From CAZOBJ01 sp964577825 (GTDB lineage: Bacteria > Planctomycetota > SZUA-567 > JAFGNG01), in the NCBI GenBank assembly GCA_964577825.1, contig CAZOBJ010000118.1, positions 1 through 9,033 of the forward strand: a stretch of 9,033 nt of DNA, given 5' to 3'. The notes beneath the pieces are model-generated. The model did not search any database. It worked only from the letters and a program-made list of their open reading frames with translations, and was not told the origin of the DNA. Position 1 is the first letter of the stretch. Each line of letters begins with the position of its first letter. The position numbers and the translations under genes were made by a program. Positions 1-7,431 of this stretch are shown in pieces.

Positions 1-272
1 CCGCACAGGAGAACCGGCGCGAGCTCTTCCTGCATCTCATTCAGGTCGGGGACAAGGAGGATCTCGCGAGCATGGCGCATTCGGAGCTCGTGGACGAGCC
101 GGACGGCGCGGGCGTGGAGTTCGATGCCCAGGGCGCCACGGTGCGCGTGCTCTTCAATCGACAGGGCCCGGTCGGCGGGCACATCCGCGTCGAACAGAAT
201 GGCGAGGCGCTGGTCGACCGTCCGCTTACGCAAGAGATCATGCCCCAGGCGGGGCTTGCACTTGGGAACTGA
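1..272 (+). CDS. C-terminal end of a heparinase II/III-like protein (5' truncated by window)
   Basis: The frame is open from base 3 to a TGA at 270-272, giving 89 residues; the start lies outside the window. The tail closely matches the last ~85 residues of the complete heparinase-like gene at 4225-7431. Both contain LFLHLIQV/VFLHLIQV, then GGHIR(V/I)E, then LVDR.LTQE(I/V)MPQAGLAL, and both end two residues later. This is the end of the C-terminal beta-sandwich that follows the catalytic domain in such lyases. The gene is therefore most likely a tandem paralogue of that lyase, in the same orientation and probably the same cluster. Whether it carries the same signal peptide and TPR module cannot be seen. 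Codon use is GC-rich like its neighbours. The paralogy is seen directly; the lyase activity is inferred from the paralogue. Confidence 0.85.
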   Translation, partial: AQENRRELFLHLIQVGDKEDLASMAHSELVDEPDGAGVEFDAQGATVRVLFNRQGPVGGHIRVEQNGEALVDRPLTQEIMPQAGLALGN

Positions 273-320
273 CCGCGGAGTCCGCGTCCGGCCCTGGCGA
301 CAGGACACGCGAAAAGCTCC

Positions 321-340
321 CGGGGGCTCCCCGTGCTTTC
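321..340 (+). terminator. Weak terminator-like hairpin
   Basis: CGGGG (321-325) and CCCCG (329-333) form a perfect 5-bp stem with a 3-base loop. The sequence before it is GAAAAG and the sequence after it is TGCTTT. The stem is short and the T-run is poor, so it is at best a weak intrinsic terminator after the upstream lyase gene. It could equally be chance pairing in GC-rich DNA. Confidence 0.2.
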
Positions 341-372
341 CGAGGATGCGCAGCGGCTCGGGGGTTTACCTC

Positions 373-404
373 TGGCGAAACTACGAGGTGGCGAAACTAC
401 GAGG
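373..404. repeat. Perfect tandem duplication of a 16-bp unit
   Basis: The unit TGGCGAAACTACGAGG occurs twice back to back, at 373-388 and 389-404, with no mismatch and no spacer. It ends 30 bp before the ATG of the beta-helix gene at 435. The period of 16 is not a multiple of three, which fits non-coding DNA. It could be a pair of direct-repeat operator sites, a remnant of a short tandem-repeat family, or a slippage duplication. The unit is less GC-rich than the surroundings. No other copy was noticed in the window. Confidence 0.9.
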
Positions 405-434
405 CCTGTCCGCATCGAGCAAAGAGACGCACAC

Positions 435-689
435 ATGACCGAGGGAATGGTCCACCTGTGGAGTAGTCCGACGATTGCCAGCCTTGTGACCCTCGGCATT
501 CTGGCTGGCGGCATGCTGCTTTCCAGGGTCGCGGCAAGCGCGCAGGCAGACGCGGTCTGGCCGCTCGAGTGGTTCGCGTTCGGGCCTGTGCAGCCGCACG
601 GGCCGTTGGACATCTCGCACATGGCCAACCTGGTGCCCGCGGACGAGATGAAGGCCGTTCCCGACCGCCTGACGATCGAGGGACGATAG
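435..689 (+). pseudogene. 5' fragment of the beta-helix gene (signal peptide and start of N-terminal domain), ended by in-frame TAG
   Basis: ATG at 435 opens a frame of 84 residues that stops at TAG 687-689. Residues ~12-29 are hydrophobic and an A-x-A site (SAQA) suggests signal peptidase I cleavage after residue 38. From W42 (WPLEW.AFGPV) the fragment aligns without gaps to the heparinase-like protein at 4225-7431, also starting at its W42. The alignment runs straight through the stop: residue 85 is TAG here and valine there. The same frame then stays open to 4070. The fragment is therefore the true beginning of the following 1115-codon frame, separated by a nonsense codon. An exported 46-residue remnant alone is unlikely to be functional. 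The ribosome binding site is poor (only AGAG near 423-426), unlike the two downstream genes. A sequencing error in a metagenomic assembly is also possible. Confidence 0.75.
687..689 (+). other. In-frame amber stop inside the beta-helix gene
   Basis: The TAG falls at residue 85 of the frame starting at 435. Ungapped similarity to the downstream paralogue holds on both sides: RL.I.G before it, and A..LP.G..VDL..VLG after it. No frameshift is involved. Codons one base away from TAG include CAG, GAG, AAG, TGG, TTG, TCG and TAC/TAT, so a single substitution or base-call error would explain it. The valine found in the paralogue is not one step from TAG. Confidence 0.9.
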
Positions 690-722
690 TCCAAGCGAGA
701 GGCCTTCCTCCTGCCCGGTGGC

Positions 723-3700
723 GTGCCCGTGGACTTGGGGGAGGTGCTGGGCGAGGCGCAGCGCGGAACTGCGGCGTATCTCTTCGCCACGGTCACCGCG
801 CCCAGGGACATGGACATGACCATCGGCGCGGGCGCGGACTGGTTCATGACGTGGTGGCTCGACGGCGAACCGGTGTGCGACACGCTGCCCGGCGGCAACA
901 AGGCGTTCCCGGTTTCGGCTCGAGACCACGTGTTCCGGGTCCACCTCGCCCGGGGCGAGCACGTGCTGACCGCGTGCGTGGTCCGAGGCAGCACCTCGTT
1001 CGTGATTGCGGCGGCTGACGCCTCCCAGACATCCGCAGGTGCCGTGGACGTGTCGACTCCAGCCGGCCGCAGGCAGGTGTATGCGCGGCTCTTGACCGAG
1101 CGCGACCTGGGCCCGGACCTGGAGGCCAAGGTCCGGCTCACGGTCGCCCAGACCTATGCCCGGGAAGGGCGCTACGCCGCGGCTCGAGAGAGATACGACC
1201 GCCTGCTCGCCTTGCCGGCCGCAGCGGCGGGCGAGTTGGACGCCGGTCTCTTGGCCAGGGCGCATCTGGGCGTGGGCGACACGTACCTGGCACAAAAGGA
1301 CTATGCGCCGGCCGCGACGGCGTACGGGAACGTGCTGCCCCTGGACGTCGATGCCCAGGCCAAGGGCCTGGCCAGACTGGGCATCGGCGAGGTGCGCATG
1401 TACGCGCAGGACTTCGCCGCGGCGGCACGAGCGTATGCCCGGGTCGTGGAGGCGCTGAAGACCGACCGGCGACGTCACCACATCAGCCTGGCCAAGCCCG
1501 AGAACCGGCTCAAGGTCCTTGCCATGCTGGCCGAGGCCACGGGCCGGCCGTCTCTGAACATGGAGGGCCTGCCTGTGCGAGAGGCCGAAGGCATCCCCTT
1601 CCTGGTGCTCGGTCCCTTCGGCGAGCCGAGCGATACGAGGCCGTTCCGCAACGAGAAGCGCGCGTCACTCTGGTCGCAGGGCGAGGTCGTGCCCGAGTAC
1701 CGGGGCCTCGAGACGCCGTACCTCGGCGAGTTCGAACAGGCCGCTGACACGGTTCCCTCGCTCACGACGGGGTTCCGGCCCGATACGTCGCAGCGGTACC
1801 CGCTCACGTTCCGCTTCGGCAAGCCCGCGTACTGGTTTCCCGGATCGGCCTGTTGGCGCACGATCGAGGTCCCGGGCCGATCTCTCTCGTTCGCGGGCGT
1901 GTGCAGCTCTCCCTATCCCTACTGGATGGTGGCCTACGCCTACACCGAGGTCTACAGCCCGCGGGCTCAGGAGGCCGTGGCGTGGACCGGGAGCGACCAC
2001 GCGCTGGCCGTGTGGCTCAACGACGCGCTCGCGATCCAGCACGGCGGGCAGGGCGCGCCCCGCGGCGGCCGCCGCGAAGCTCGTGCGCGCACCGACCGGG
2101 CGACCGTGCGCCTGGAGCAGGGCTGGAACCACGTGTGGATCAAGGCGGTCCAGCGGGACCGGTCGCGCGTCTACTTCGAGTTGACGGACGCACAGGGCGA
2201 GCCCCTCTCCGACCTGGACTTCCGCGTGCCGCAGGTCCAGCCGCCTGAGGCGACGCCCCGGTCCGCGGACGTGTCCGGCGGGCGGGAGCTCCATGTGGCC
2301 GCCTCCGGCGACGACGCGAACCCGGGCGACGCCGCACGCCCGCTGCGCACCCTGTCCGCCGCTGCCGAGCAGGCCCGACCCGGCGACGTGGTGACGGTGC
2401 AGGCGGGGACGTACCGCGAATGGATCAAGCCGCCTCGCGGAGGAGCCTCCGAGGAGAAGCGCATCGTGTATCGCGCCGCGCCCGGCGAAGACGTGATCCT
2501 GAAGGGCTCGGAGCGCATCACCGCATGGACCAAGGAGACCGAGGGCGTGTGGAAGCTCGAGCTGCCCAACCGATACTTCGACGGCTACAACCCCTATGCA
2601 CAGAACGTAAAGGGCCCCTGGTGCGACTTCGGCGACTGGCACCACACGGGCCAGGTGTATCTCACCGGCGAGCCGCTTGCCGAGGTGCGCGACCGCGCGG
2701 AGATCGAGCCCGGGACCTGGTATACCGAAGTGCACGAGGTCATGACCACGATCTGGGTGGGCGTGCGCGACGGGGTCGGTCCGAACGGGATTCCCACCGA
2801 GATCCATGTGCGCGAAAGCGTGTTCTCCCCCGAGAAGACGGGCATCGACTACATCACCGTCCGAGGATTCATCGTCCAGCACGCCGCCAATCGGTGGTCG
2901 CCCCCGGGCAGCCACCAAAAGGGGGCCATCGGCCCCAACTGGAGCCGCGGGTGGGTGATCGAGGACTGCACCGTCACGGACGCGCGCACGCTCGGCGTTT
3001 GTCTCGGCAATGTCCCGGGTGAGGAGTGGTCCTCCGACCCCGGCCACCACGTCGTGCGCAACAACGTTATCCTGCGCTGCGGACAGTCGGGCATCGCAGG
3101 CCATCGGGGCGCGGTGTTCAGCCGGATCTACGGCAACCACATCGGGTTCACGAACCCCAAGGCCGAATTCGGCGGCGCGGAGACCGCGGCCATCAAGCTG
3201 CATGCGCCCATCGACGTGGTCATCCGAGACAACTGCATCCACAACGTGTACGGGCGCAACGAGTACGCCTACTCCTACTTCGGCATCTGGCTCGACTGGA
3301 TGGCCCAGGGCACGCGCGTGAGCGGCAACGTGATCTACAACACGGGCATCAGCCTGTTCATGGAGGTGAACCATGGGCCGATTCTCGTGGATAACAACCT
3401 GTTCATGGACGGCGTGCAGCAGTGGTCCGAAGGGTGCGTGATCGTCCACAACCTGATAAGCGGCGACAGCCCGTTCCGCGGATATGACGCGCGCCAGACC
3501 CCGTTCTACGAGCCGCACACCACCCGGCAGATCGGCAAGAAGGACGTGTACAACCAGAACGACGCCTGGTACAACAACGTCTTCGTCGCGGCCCCGGGCC
3601 CCTTCTGGCACGACCTTTTGTACGCGCCCTTCGGCAAGGAGAACGACGTGCGCATGAAAGGGGGATTGGCCAATGCCGACGTGGCCAAGCCCGGGTATCG

Positions 3701-4070
3701 CGCCGCACACAACGTCTACTACGCGGGCGCCCGGCCAAGCCAATGGGACCAGGAGTCCGTGGCGCACGCGCATTTCCATCCTCTGGTCCAGGTCATCGAG
3801 ACCCTGTGCGGGAGGGTGTCCGTGCGCCTGAGCCTGGATACGGCCGTGGGCGAGGCCGCGTGCCCCCTGATCACCAACGCGTTCATCGGCGAGCTCCCGC
3901 TCGTACACCAGGGCATCGAGCACCCGGACGGAAGCCCGATCATGGTCGACACCGATCTTCTGGGCAGGCGGCGCGAAGACACGAACCCCGCGCCCGGGCC
4001 CTTTGCGGGCCTGGACGCGGGCGAGCACGAGCTTCAAGTATGGCCTCGGATCGAGCAGGAGAGCACGTAG
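723..4070 (+). CDS. Exported TPR / beta-sandwich / right-handed beta-helix protein (main open part of gene 435-4070)
   Basis: Residues are numbered from ATG 435 (full frame 1211 codons). GTG 723 (codon 97) is only the first possible start after the TAG; it has no Shine-Dalgarno and would lack the signal peptide. Residues 42-230 form a beta-rich domain (DWFMTWWLDGEP, GEHVLTACVVRG) resembling a sugar-binding jelly roll. Residues 235-342 hold three TPR-like repeats. A second sandwich-like part lies at ~480-600 (AVWLNDALAI, LEQGWNHVWIKAV). From ~618 a right-handed parallel beta-helix begins with the hallmark HVAASGDDANPG...PGDVVTVQAGTY, followed by many short turns (VIEDCTV, HHVVRNNVIL, VVIRDNCIHNVYG, VSGNVIYNTG, LVDNNLFMDG). 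The end (DTDLLGRRR...PAPGPF...VWP) is typical of large beta-helix glycosidase- or lyase-like proteins. The fold suggests exported polysaccharide cleavage. Family and active site cannot be named, and a purely binding role is possible. Neighbouring lyase genes support a polysaccharide role. Confidence 0.8.
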   Translation: MPVDLGEVLGEAQRGTAAYLFATVTAPRDMDMTIGAGADWFMTWWLDGEPVCDTLPGGNKAFPVSARDHVFRVHLARGEHVLTACVVRGSTSFVIAAADASQTSAGAVDVSTPAGRRQVYARLLTERDLGPDLEAKVRLTVAQTYAREGRYAAARERYDRLLALPAAAAGELDAGLLARAHLGVGDTYLAQKDYAPAATAYGNVLPLDVDAQAKGLARLGIGEVRMYAQDFAAAARAYARVVEALKTDRRRHHISLAKPENRLKVLAMLAEATGRPSLNMEGLPVREAEGIPFLVLGPFGEPSDTRPFRNEKRASLWSQGEVVPEYRGLETPYLGEFEQAADTVPSLTTGFRPDTSQRYPLTFRFGKPAYWFPGSACWRTIEVPGRSLSFAGVCSSPYPYWMVAYAYTEVYSPRAQEAVAWTGSDHALAVWLNDALAIQHGGQGAPRGGRREARARTDRATVRLEQGWNHVWIKAVQRDRSRVYFELTDAQGEPLSDLDFRVPQVQPPEATPRSADVSGGRELHVAASGDDANPGDAARPLRTLSAAAEQARPGDVVTVQAGTYREWIKPPRGGASEEKRIVYRAAPGEDVILKGSERITAWTKETEGVWKLELPNRYFDGYNPYAQNVKGPWCDFGDWHHTGQVYLTGEPLAEVRDRAEIEPGTWYTEVHEVMTTIWVGVRDGVGPNGIPTEIHVRESVFSPEKTGIDYITVRGFIVQHAANRWSPPGSHQKGAIGPNWSRGWVIEDCTVTDARTLGVCLGNVPGEEWSSDPGHHVVRNNVILRCGQSGIAGHRGAVFSRIYGNHIGFTNPKAEFGGAETAAIKLHAPIDVVIRDNCIHNVYGRNEYAYSYFGIWLDWMAQGTRVSGNVIYNTGISLFMEVNHGPILVDNNLFMDGVQQWSEGCVIVHNLISGDSPFRGYDARQTPFYEPHTTRQIGKKDVYNQNDAWYNNVFVAAPGPFWHDLLYAPFGKENDVRMKGGLANADVAKPGYRAAHNVYYAGARPSQWDQESVAHAHFHPLVQVIETLCGRVSVRLSLDTAVGEAACPLITNAFIGELPLVHQGIEHPDGSPIMVDTDLLGRRREDTNPAPGPFAGLDAGEHELQVWPRIEQEST

Positions 4071-4158
4071 GCACGACACACCCAGGTGCCGTAGACGGAC
4101 TTGGGGCAGGCGGACCATGGGCATCCTATCGGACTGAGTGGAAGGGGAACCAATTGGC

Positions 4159-4201
4159 GCGCAGGGGTGCACGGCCAAGGACCCGCTGGCATCCCCTGCG
4201 C
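4159..4201 (+). promoter_or_regulatory. GC-rich hairpin in the leader of the heparinase-like gene
   Basis: GCGCAGGGG (4159-4167) pairs perfectly with CCCCTGCGC (4193-4201). TGC (4168-4170) can continue against GCA (4189-4191) with one bulged T. An inner CGGC (4172-4175) can pair with GCTG (4185-4188) using one G-U pair. The 3' arm ends 7 bases before the GGGAGG ribosome binding site. No T-run follows, so it is not a standard intrinsic terminator. An mRNA-stability element, a processing site or an attenuation/translation control element are all possible. Confidence 0.5.
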
Positions 4202-4208
4202 AAGAGAC

Positions 4209-4214
4209 GGGAGG
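4209..4214 (+). promoter_or_regulatory. Ribosome binding site deciding the start at 4225
   Basis: GGGAGG lies 10 bases before ATG 4225 (13 before the adjacent ATG 4228). It favours these starts over the longer frame from 4138, and the signal peptide begins directly after them. The same GGGAGGCAA string precedes the gene at 7552. Confidence 0.75.
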
Positions 4215-4224
4215 CAACGCAACC

Positions 4225-7200
4225 ATGATGCAGGCAAGCCGCAGTGCGCGATCGAGCCGACGGATGGCAGCGGGCGTGTTGGTGAGCGTTTTCAGCGCCG
4301 CGATCCTTCTCTTGTCCGGTGCCCGAGCGGCAGAGCAACCCGTCGACTGGCCGCTCGAATGGACCGCCTTCGGGCCCGTGCGGCCCGACGGCCCGGTGGA
4401 CATCCCCGACATGGCCGCGCTCGTTCCCGAAGCGCAGATGACGAGCGTCCCCGAACGCCTGGAGATCCAGGGAGAGGTCTTCGAAGGGAAGGCTGCCATC
4501 CTGCCCAACGGGATCGTGGTGGACCTGGAGCAGGTCCTGGGCCAGACGCAGCGCTTGGATGCCGTGTACCTCTTCGGCAAGGTCACGGCCCTGGAAGAGG
4601 CGGATATCACAATCGGATCGGGGTCGGACTGGTACATGAAATGGTGGCTCGACGGCGAGCCGCTGTATGACACGCTGACCCTCGGCAACGAGGCGTACCC
4701 CATCTCCGTGAACGACCACACGTTCACGGCGCACCTGAGCCCGGGAGAACACGTCCTGACCGCATGCGTGGTCCGGGGTAGGACGTCCTTCGCGTTCGTG
4801 GCCGGCCGGCCCGGCCAGTCGCGCGCACAGGACCGGCCTGCGCATCTCCCGGCCGTGCGCCGCGCGGCCTACAGGCGCCTGCTGGAAGACCGAGCACTCG
4901 AGCCGGAGCTGCGGATCAAGACTCATCACGAAATCGCCAAGACCTATCTGGAAGAGGAGAACTACGAAGCAGCCCGAGCCGAGTACGACACGGTGCTGAC
5001 CGCGGCCTCTTCGGAGGAGGTCGGCCGATTCCCCCACCTTCTGGCCAAGACGCATTTGGAAGTCGCCGGGACCTACATGGAAGAGGACAACTACGCGCAA
5101 GCCAGGCAAGCGTACGAGCAGGTGCTGTCAATGAACGCCACCGTGGCAGACCACGCGCTCGCCCGGCTGGGCGTCGGCAAGACGTATCTGTGCGAGGGCG
5201 ACCACGAGGCAGCAGCGACGCAGTACACGAAGGTCCTCCAAGCGCTGAGCAAGGAGGATAGGCGCCACCAGATCAGCCGATCCAGGGCGGAAAGCAAACT
5301 GAGGATCCTGGAGCTCATTCCCCGGATACGCCGGGACCACCCGCGCCTGTTCATGAACAACGAGATGTGGCCCGGCATGCGCGAACGCGCGCTCGGGCCA
5401 GGCCGGTCCGCCTACGAAGAGATGCAGCAGGTCGTGGACAGCCTGCCGCCCATCAACGCCATGGGGCGCAGAGATTGGGGCAGGGAGCTGGCGCCCAGCG
5501 CCTTTGTGTACCGCATGACGAACGACGCCGGTCTGCTCGCGAAGATCAAGCGCATGCTTCGCGCGAGCTTCGCGTACTACAGCTATGTCTATGACCGGTG
5601 CGAGGTCTGGGAGGATGCGCGCAGATACGGCGTCTCCCACGTGCCCAATCGGATGTCGTGCCTGGCGGCCCTGGACTGGATCTGGAACGATCTCGACCCC
5701 GCCGAGCGAGCGCAGCTCGGTTCGGGGATGGTCGACAGCGTGTACAGGCATCTCTTGATCTACCCCACCCGGAGCCGAGGCTGGCACGGGTCGTTCTACA
5801 CCGCGGACAACCTGTACTGGTACACCGGGCTGACGCTGCTGGAAGAGGACCTGGACAAGGCCGCCTCGCGCCGGGTGCTGGAGCTCCTCGAAGAAGGATA
5901 CAACGACCACATGAAGATGCTCGATTCGCGCAAGAGCTCCCGCCAGGACGATGGAGCGCTCCAGCCGCGTTTGGCGTACACGCTCCCTGCGTACCCGCAT
6001 GCGGAGTGGAAGTTCTTCCATGCCTGGCGAGCCGCGATCGGGCCGGAGATTCCGCAAGCATGGCAGCACAGTGCGCTCATGCCCAACCATGCCTTCTGGA
6101 ACCTGTTGCCGCCCGCGCAGCCGGGCCAGTTGCCCCGCGAGTTCGGCCTGGGGCAGGCATGGCACAACCCGGGCTACATGACGCCGACGGGATGGATGCG
6201 GGCGTTTGGCGGCTATCTCGCGCAGCACATTTATTTCTACGAGGACTCGCACCCGGGCATGGCGAACCTGTCCCGGTTCCTGTGGCAACGGATGGGGTAC
6301 CTGCGAGCCGGCAAGTACGGCTCGATCCCGTTCTGGAGCGAGATCTGGTCGCCGCTGGAGGAGCGGGGCGGTACGCTGCCGGAGGGTCTGCCCCTGGCGC
6401 GTCACTTCGCGGGCAACGGGACCGTGCTCATGCGCACCGGAAGCGGCCGCCGCGACACCTACGCGCTCTTCAACGCCGGAGGCGGCGTGTCCTGCTCGCC
6501 CCAGTTCGACTCGACGCACTTCGCGATCTACAAAGGGGGGTTTCTGGCTCTGGACAGCGGCACTCGGCAGTCCCACCCGCATATGGAGAGCTACTACTCG
6601 CACACCGTGGCCCACAACGCCGTGCTCATCCGCATGCCGGGGGAGACCTTCCGCGGCATGTACGGCCGCGACACGACCAGCAACGCCGGGGGCCAGTACC
6701 GCCGGCCCGGATACGCCAAGGCACTCGCCTTCGAGACCAGGCCCCTGTTCGCCTATGCGGCGAGCGACGCCACGGCCACCTACCATCCGGACAAGTGCGC
6801 GCAGATGGTTCGCCAGTTCCTGTTCCTGGCTCCGAATCACTTCGTGGTCTTCGACCGTGTCCGATCCCAGAAGGCCGACTACCCGAAGAAGTGGCTCTTG
6901 CACACCTCGAACGAGCCCACGGTCACGGGCAGCACGTTCCGCGCGGACCAGGCAGAGGGCCGCCTCTTTTGCCGCACGCTGGCGCCCTCGGATGCAACGC
7001 TCGCAAAGATCGGCGGGCCGGGCAAGGAATTCTGGGCCGACGGCAGGGACTGGCCGCTCTCGGACGATTGGTGGAACACGTACACGGGGGCGCTTCCGGC
7101 CGGGCAACGGAGGAACAGGGTCATCCCCGAGATGATGGGCCGGTGGCGCGTGGAGGTGCACCCCGGCGCGGCGCGCGAACAGGACGTTTTCCTGCATCTC

Positions 7201-7431
7201 ATCCAGGTGGCGGACCAGTCCGTGGAGGAGATGGTCGAAAGCTCGGTGCGAGAGACCGAAGACCGCATCGAGCTGACCTTCTCCGTGGGCGCGCGCACCT
7301 ACACGATCGCGCTCAACAAGACCGGCTCGATCGGCGGCCACATCCGCATCGAGGAAGGCGGTGAAGTGCTGGTCGACCGTGCGCTTACCCAGGAGGTCAT
7401 GCCGCAGGCGGGATTGGCGCTTGTGGAGTAG
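4225..7431 (+). CDS. Exported heparinase II/III-like polysaccharide lyase with N-terminal beta-rich and TPR module
   Basis: The protein has 1068 residues. Start 4225 is chosen from the GGGAGG site and the signal peptide: basic RSSRR near residue 12, a hydrophobic stretch at ~15-31, and probable cleavage after A35 (ARA). Residues 42-230 are the beta-rich WPLEW domain, and ~232-342 hold three TPR-like repeats (HEIAKTYLEEENYEAA, EVAGTYMEEDNYAQA, LGVGKTYLCEGDHEAA). At ~371 DHPRLFMNN opens the heparinase II-type alpha/alpha toroid (~371-720), which includes GWHGSFYTADNLYWY (519-533) and a PTGWMRAFGGY segment. The Hepar_II_III beta-sandwich follows: FDSTHFAIYKGGFLALDSGTR around 762-780 and SHTVAHNAVLI with H797-N798, the usual aHN motif. 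Such lyases cleave uronate-containing polysaccharides by beta-elimination. Catalytic residues are probably among the conserved His/Tyr, but I cannot assign them. The length is well above ordinary family members because of the ~360-residue N-terminal extension. The substrate is unknown. The product is probably periplasmic or secreted. Confidence 0.88.
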   Translation: MMQASRSARSSRRMAAGVLVSVFSAAILLLSGARAAEQPVDWPLEWTAFGPVRPDGPVDIPDMAALVPEAQMTSVPERLEIQGEVFEGKAAILPNGIVVDLEQVLGQTQRLDAVYLFGKVTALEEADITIGSGSDWYMKWWLDGEPLYDTLTLGNEAYPISVNDHTFTAHLSPGEHVLTACVVRGRTSFAFVAGRPGQSRAQDRPAHLPAVRRAAYRRLLEDRALEPELRIKTHHEIAKTYLEEENYEAARAEYDTVLTAASSEEVGRFPHLLAKTHLEVAGTYMEEDNYAQARQAYEQVLSMNATVADHALARLGVGKTYLCEGDHEAAATQYTKVLQALSKEDRRHQISRSRAESKLRILELIPRIRRDHPRLFMNNEMWPGMRERALGPGRSAYEEMQQVVDSLPPINAMGRRDWGRELAPSAFVYRMTNDAGLLAKIKRMLRASFAYYSYVYDRCEVWEDARRYGVSHVPNRMSCLAALDWIWNDLDPAERAQLGSGMVDSVYRHLLIYPTRSRGWHGSFYTADNLYWYTGLTLLEEDLDKAASRRVLELLEEGYNDHMKMLDSRKSSRQDDGALQPRLAYTLPAYPHAEWKFFHAWRAAIGPEIPQAWQHSALMPNHAFWNLLPPAQPGQLPREFGLGQAWHNPGYMTPTGWMRAFGGYLAQHIYFYEDSHPGMANLSRFLWQRMGYLRAGKYGSIPFWSEIWSPLEERGGTLPEGLPLARHFAGNGTVLMRTGSGRRDTYALFNAGGGVSCSPQFDSTHFAIYKGGFLALDSGTRQSHPHMESYYSHTVAHNAVLIRMPGETFRGMYGRDTTSNAGGQYRRPGYAKALAFETRPLFAYAASDATATYHPDKCAQMVRQFLFLAPNHFVVFDRVRSQKADYPKKWLLHTSNEPTVTGSTFRADQAEGRLFCRTLAPSDATLAKIGGPGKEFWADGRDWPLSDDWWNTYTGALPAGQRRNRVIPEMMGRWRVEVHPGAAREQDVFLHLIQVADQSVEEMVESSVRETEDRIELTFSVGARTYTIALNKTGSIGGHIRIEEGGEVLVDRALTQEVMPQAGLALVE

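Larger units (their letters stand above)
273..434. other. Intergenic region between the partial lyase gene and the beta-helix gene
   Basis: This 162-bp stretch has no convincing gene. A GTG at 333 is in frame with the next gene, but the residues it would add have no signal-peptide or domain character and run through the tandem repeat, so I read it as non-coding. It holds a 5-bp GC mini-hairpin right at the upstream stop codon (274-278 with 282-286), a second small hairpin (321-333) and a 16-bp tandem duplication (373-404). No convincing -35/-10 promoter was recognised. Confidence 0.5.
4071..4224. other. Leader region between the beta-helix gene and the heparinase-like gene
   Basis: This 154-bp interval has no convincing coding content. 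The frame of the downstream gene is open back to an ATG at 4138, but the extra 29 residues look neither like a signal peptide nor like a domain and would bury the signal sequence. A weak 5-bp stem (GGCAC 4070-4074 with GTGCC 4086-4090) follows the upstream stop codon. The main structure is the strong hairpin at 4159-4201. No clear promoter was recognised, so cotranscription with the upstream gene remains possible. Confidence 0.5.

Noticed and set aside
333..434. Coding extension of the beta-helix gene upstream to GTG 333
   Set aside because: The added residues run through the tandem repeat, have no signal-peptide character and have no counterpart in the paralogue.
723..4070. Taking GTG 723 as the authentic start of the beta-helix gene
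   Set aside because: There is no ribosome binding site before it, and it would begin in the middle of a domain that aligns without gaps to the paralogue and would delete the signal peptide. It is kept only as the boundary of the open part.
4138..4224. N-terminal extension of the heparinase-like protein from ATG 4138
   Set aside because: The 29 extra residues would bury the signal peptide, include the leader hairpin and bypass the good GGGAGG site before ATG 4225.
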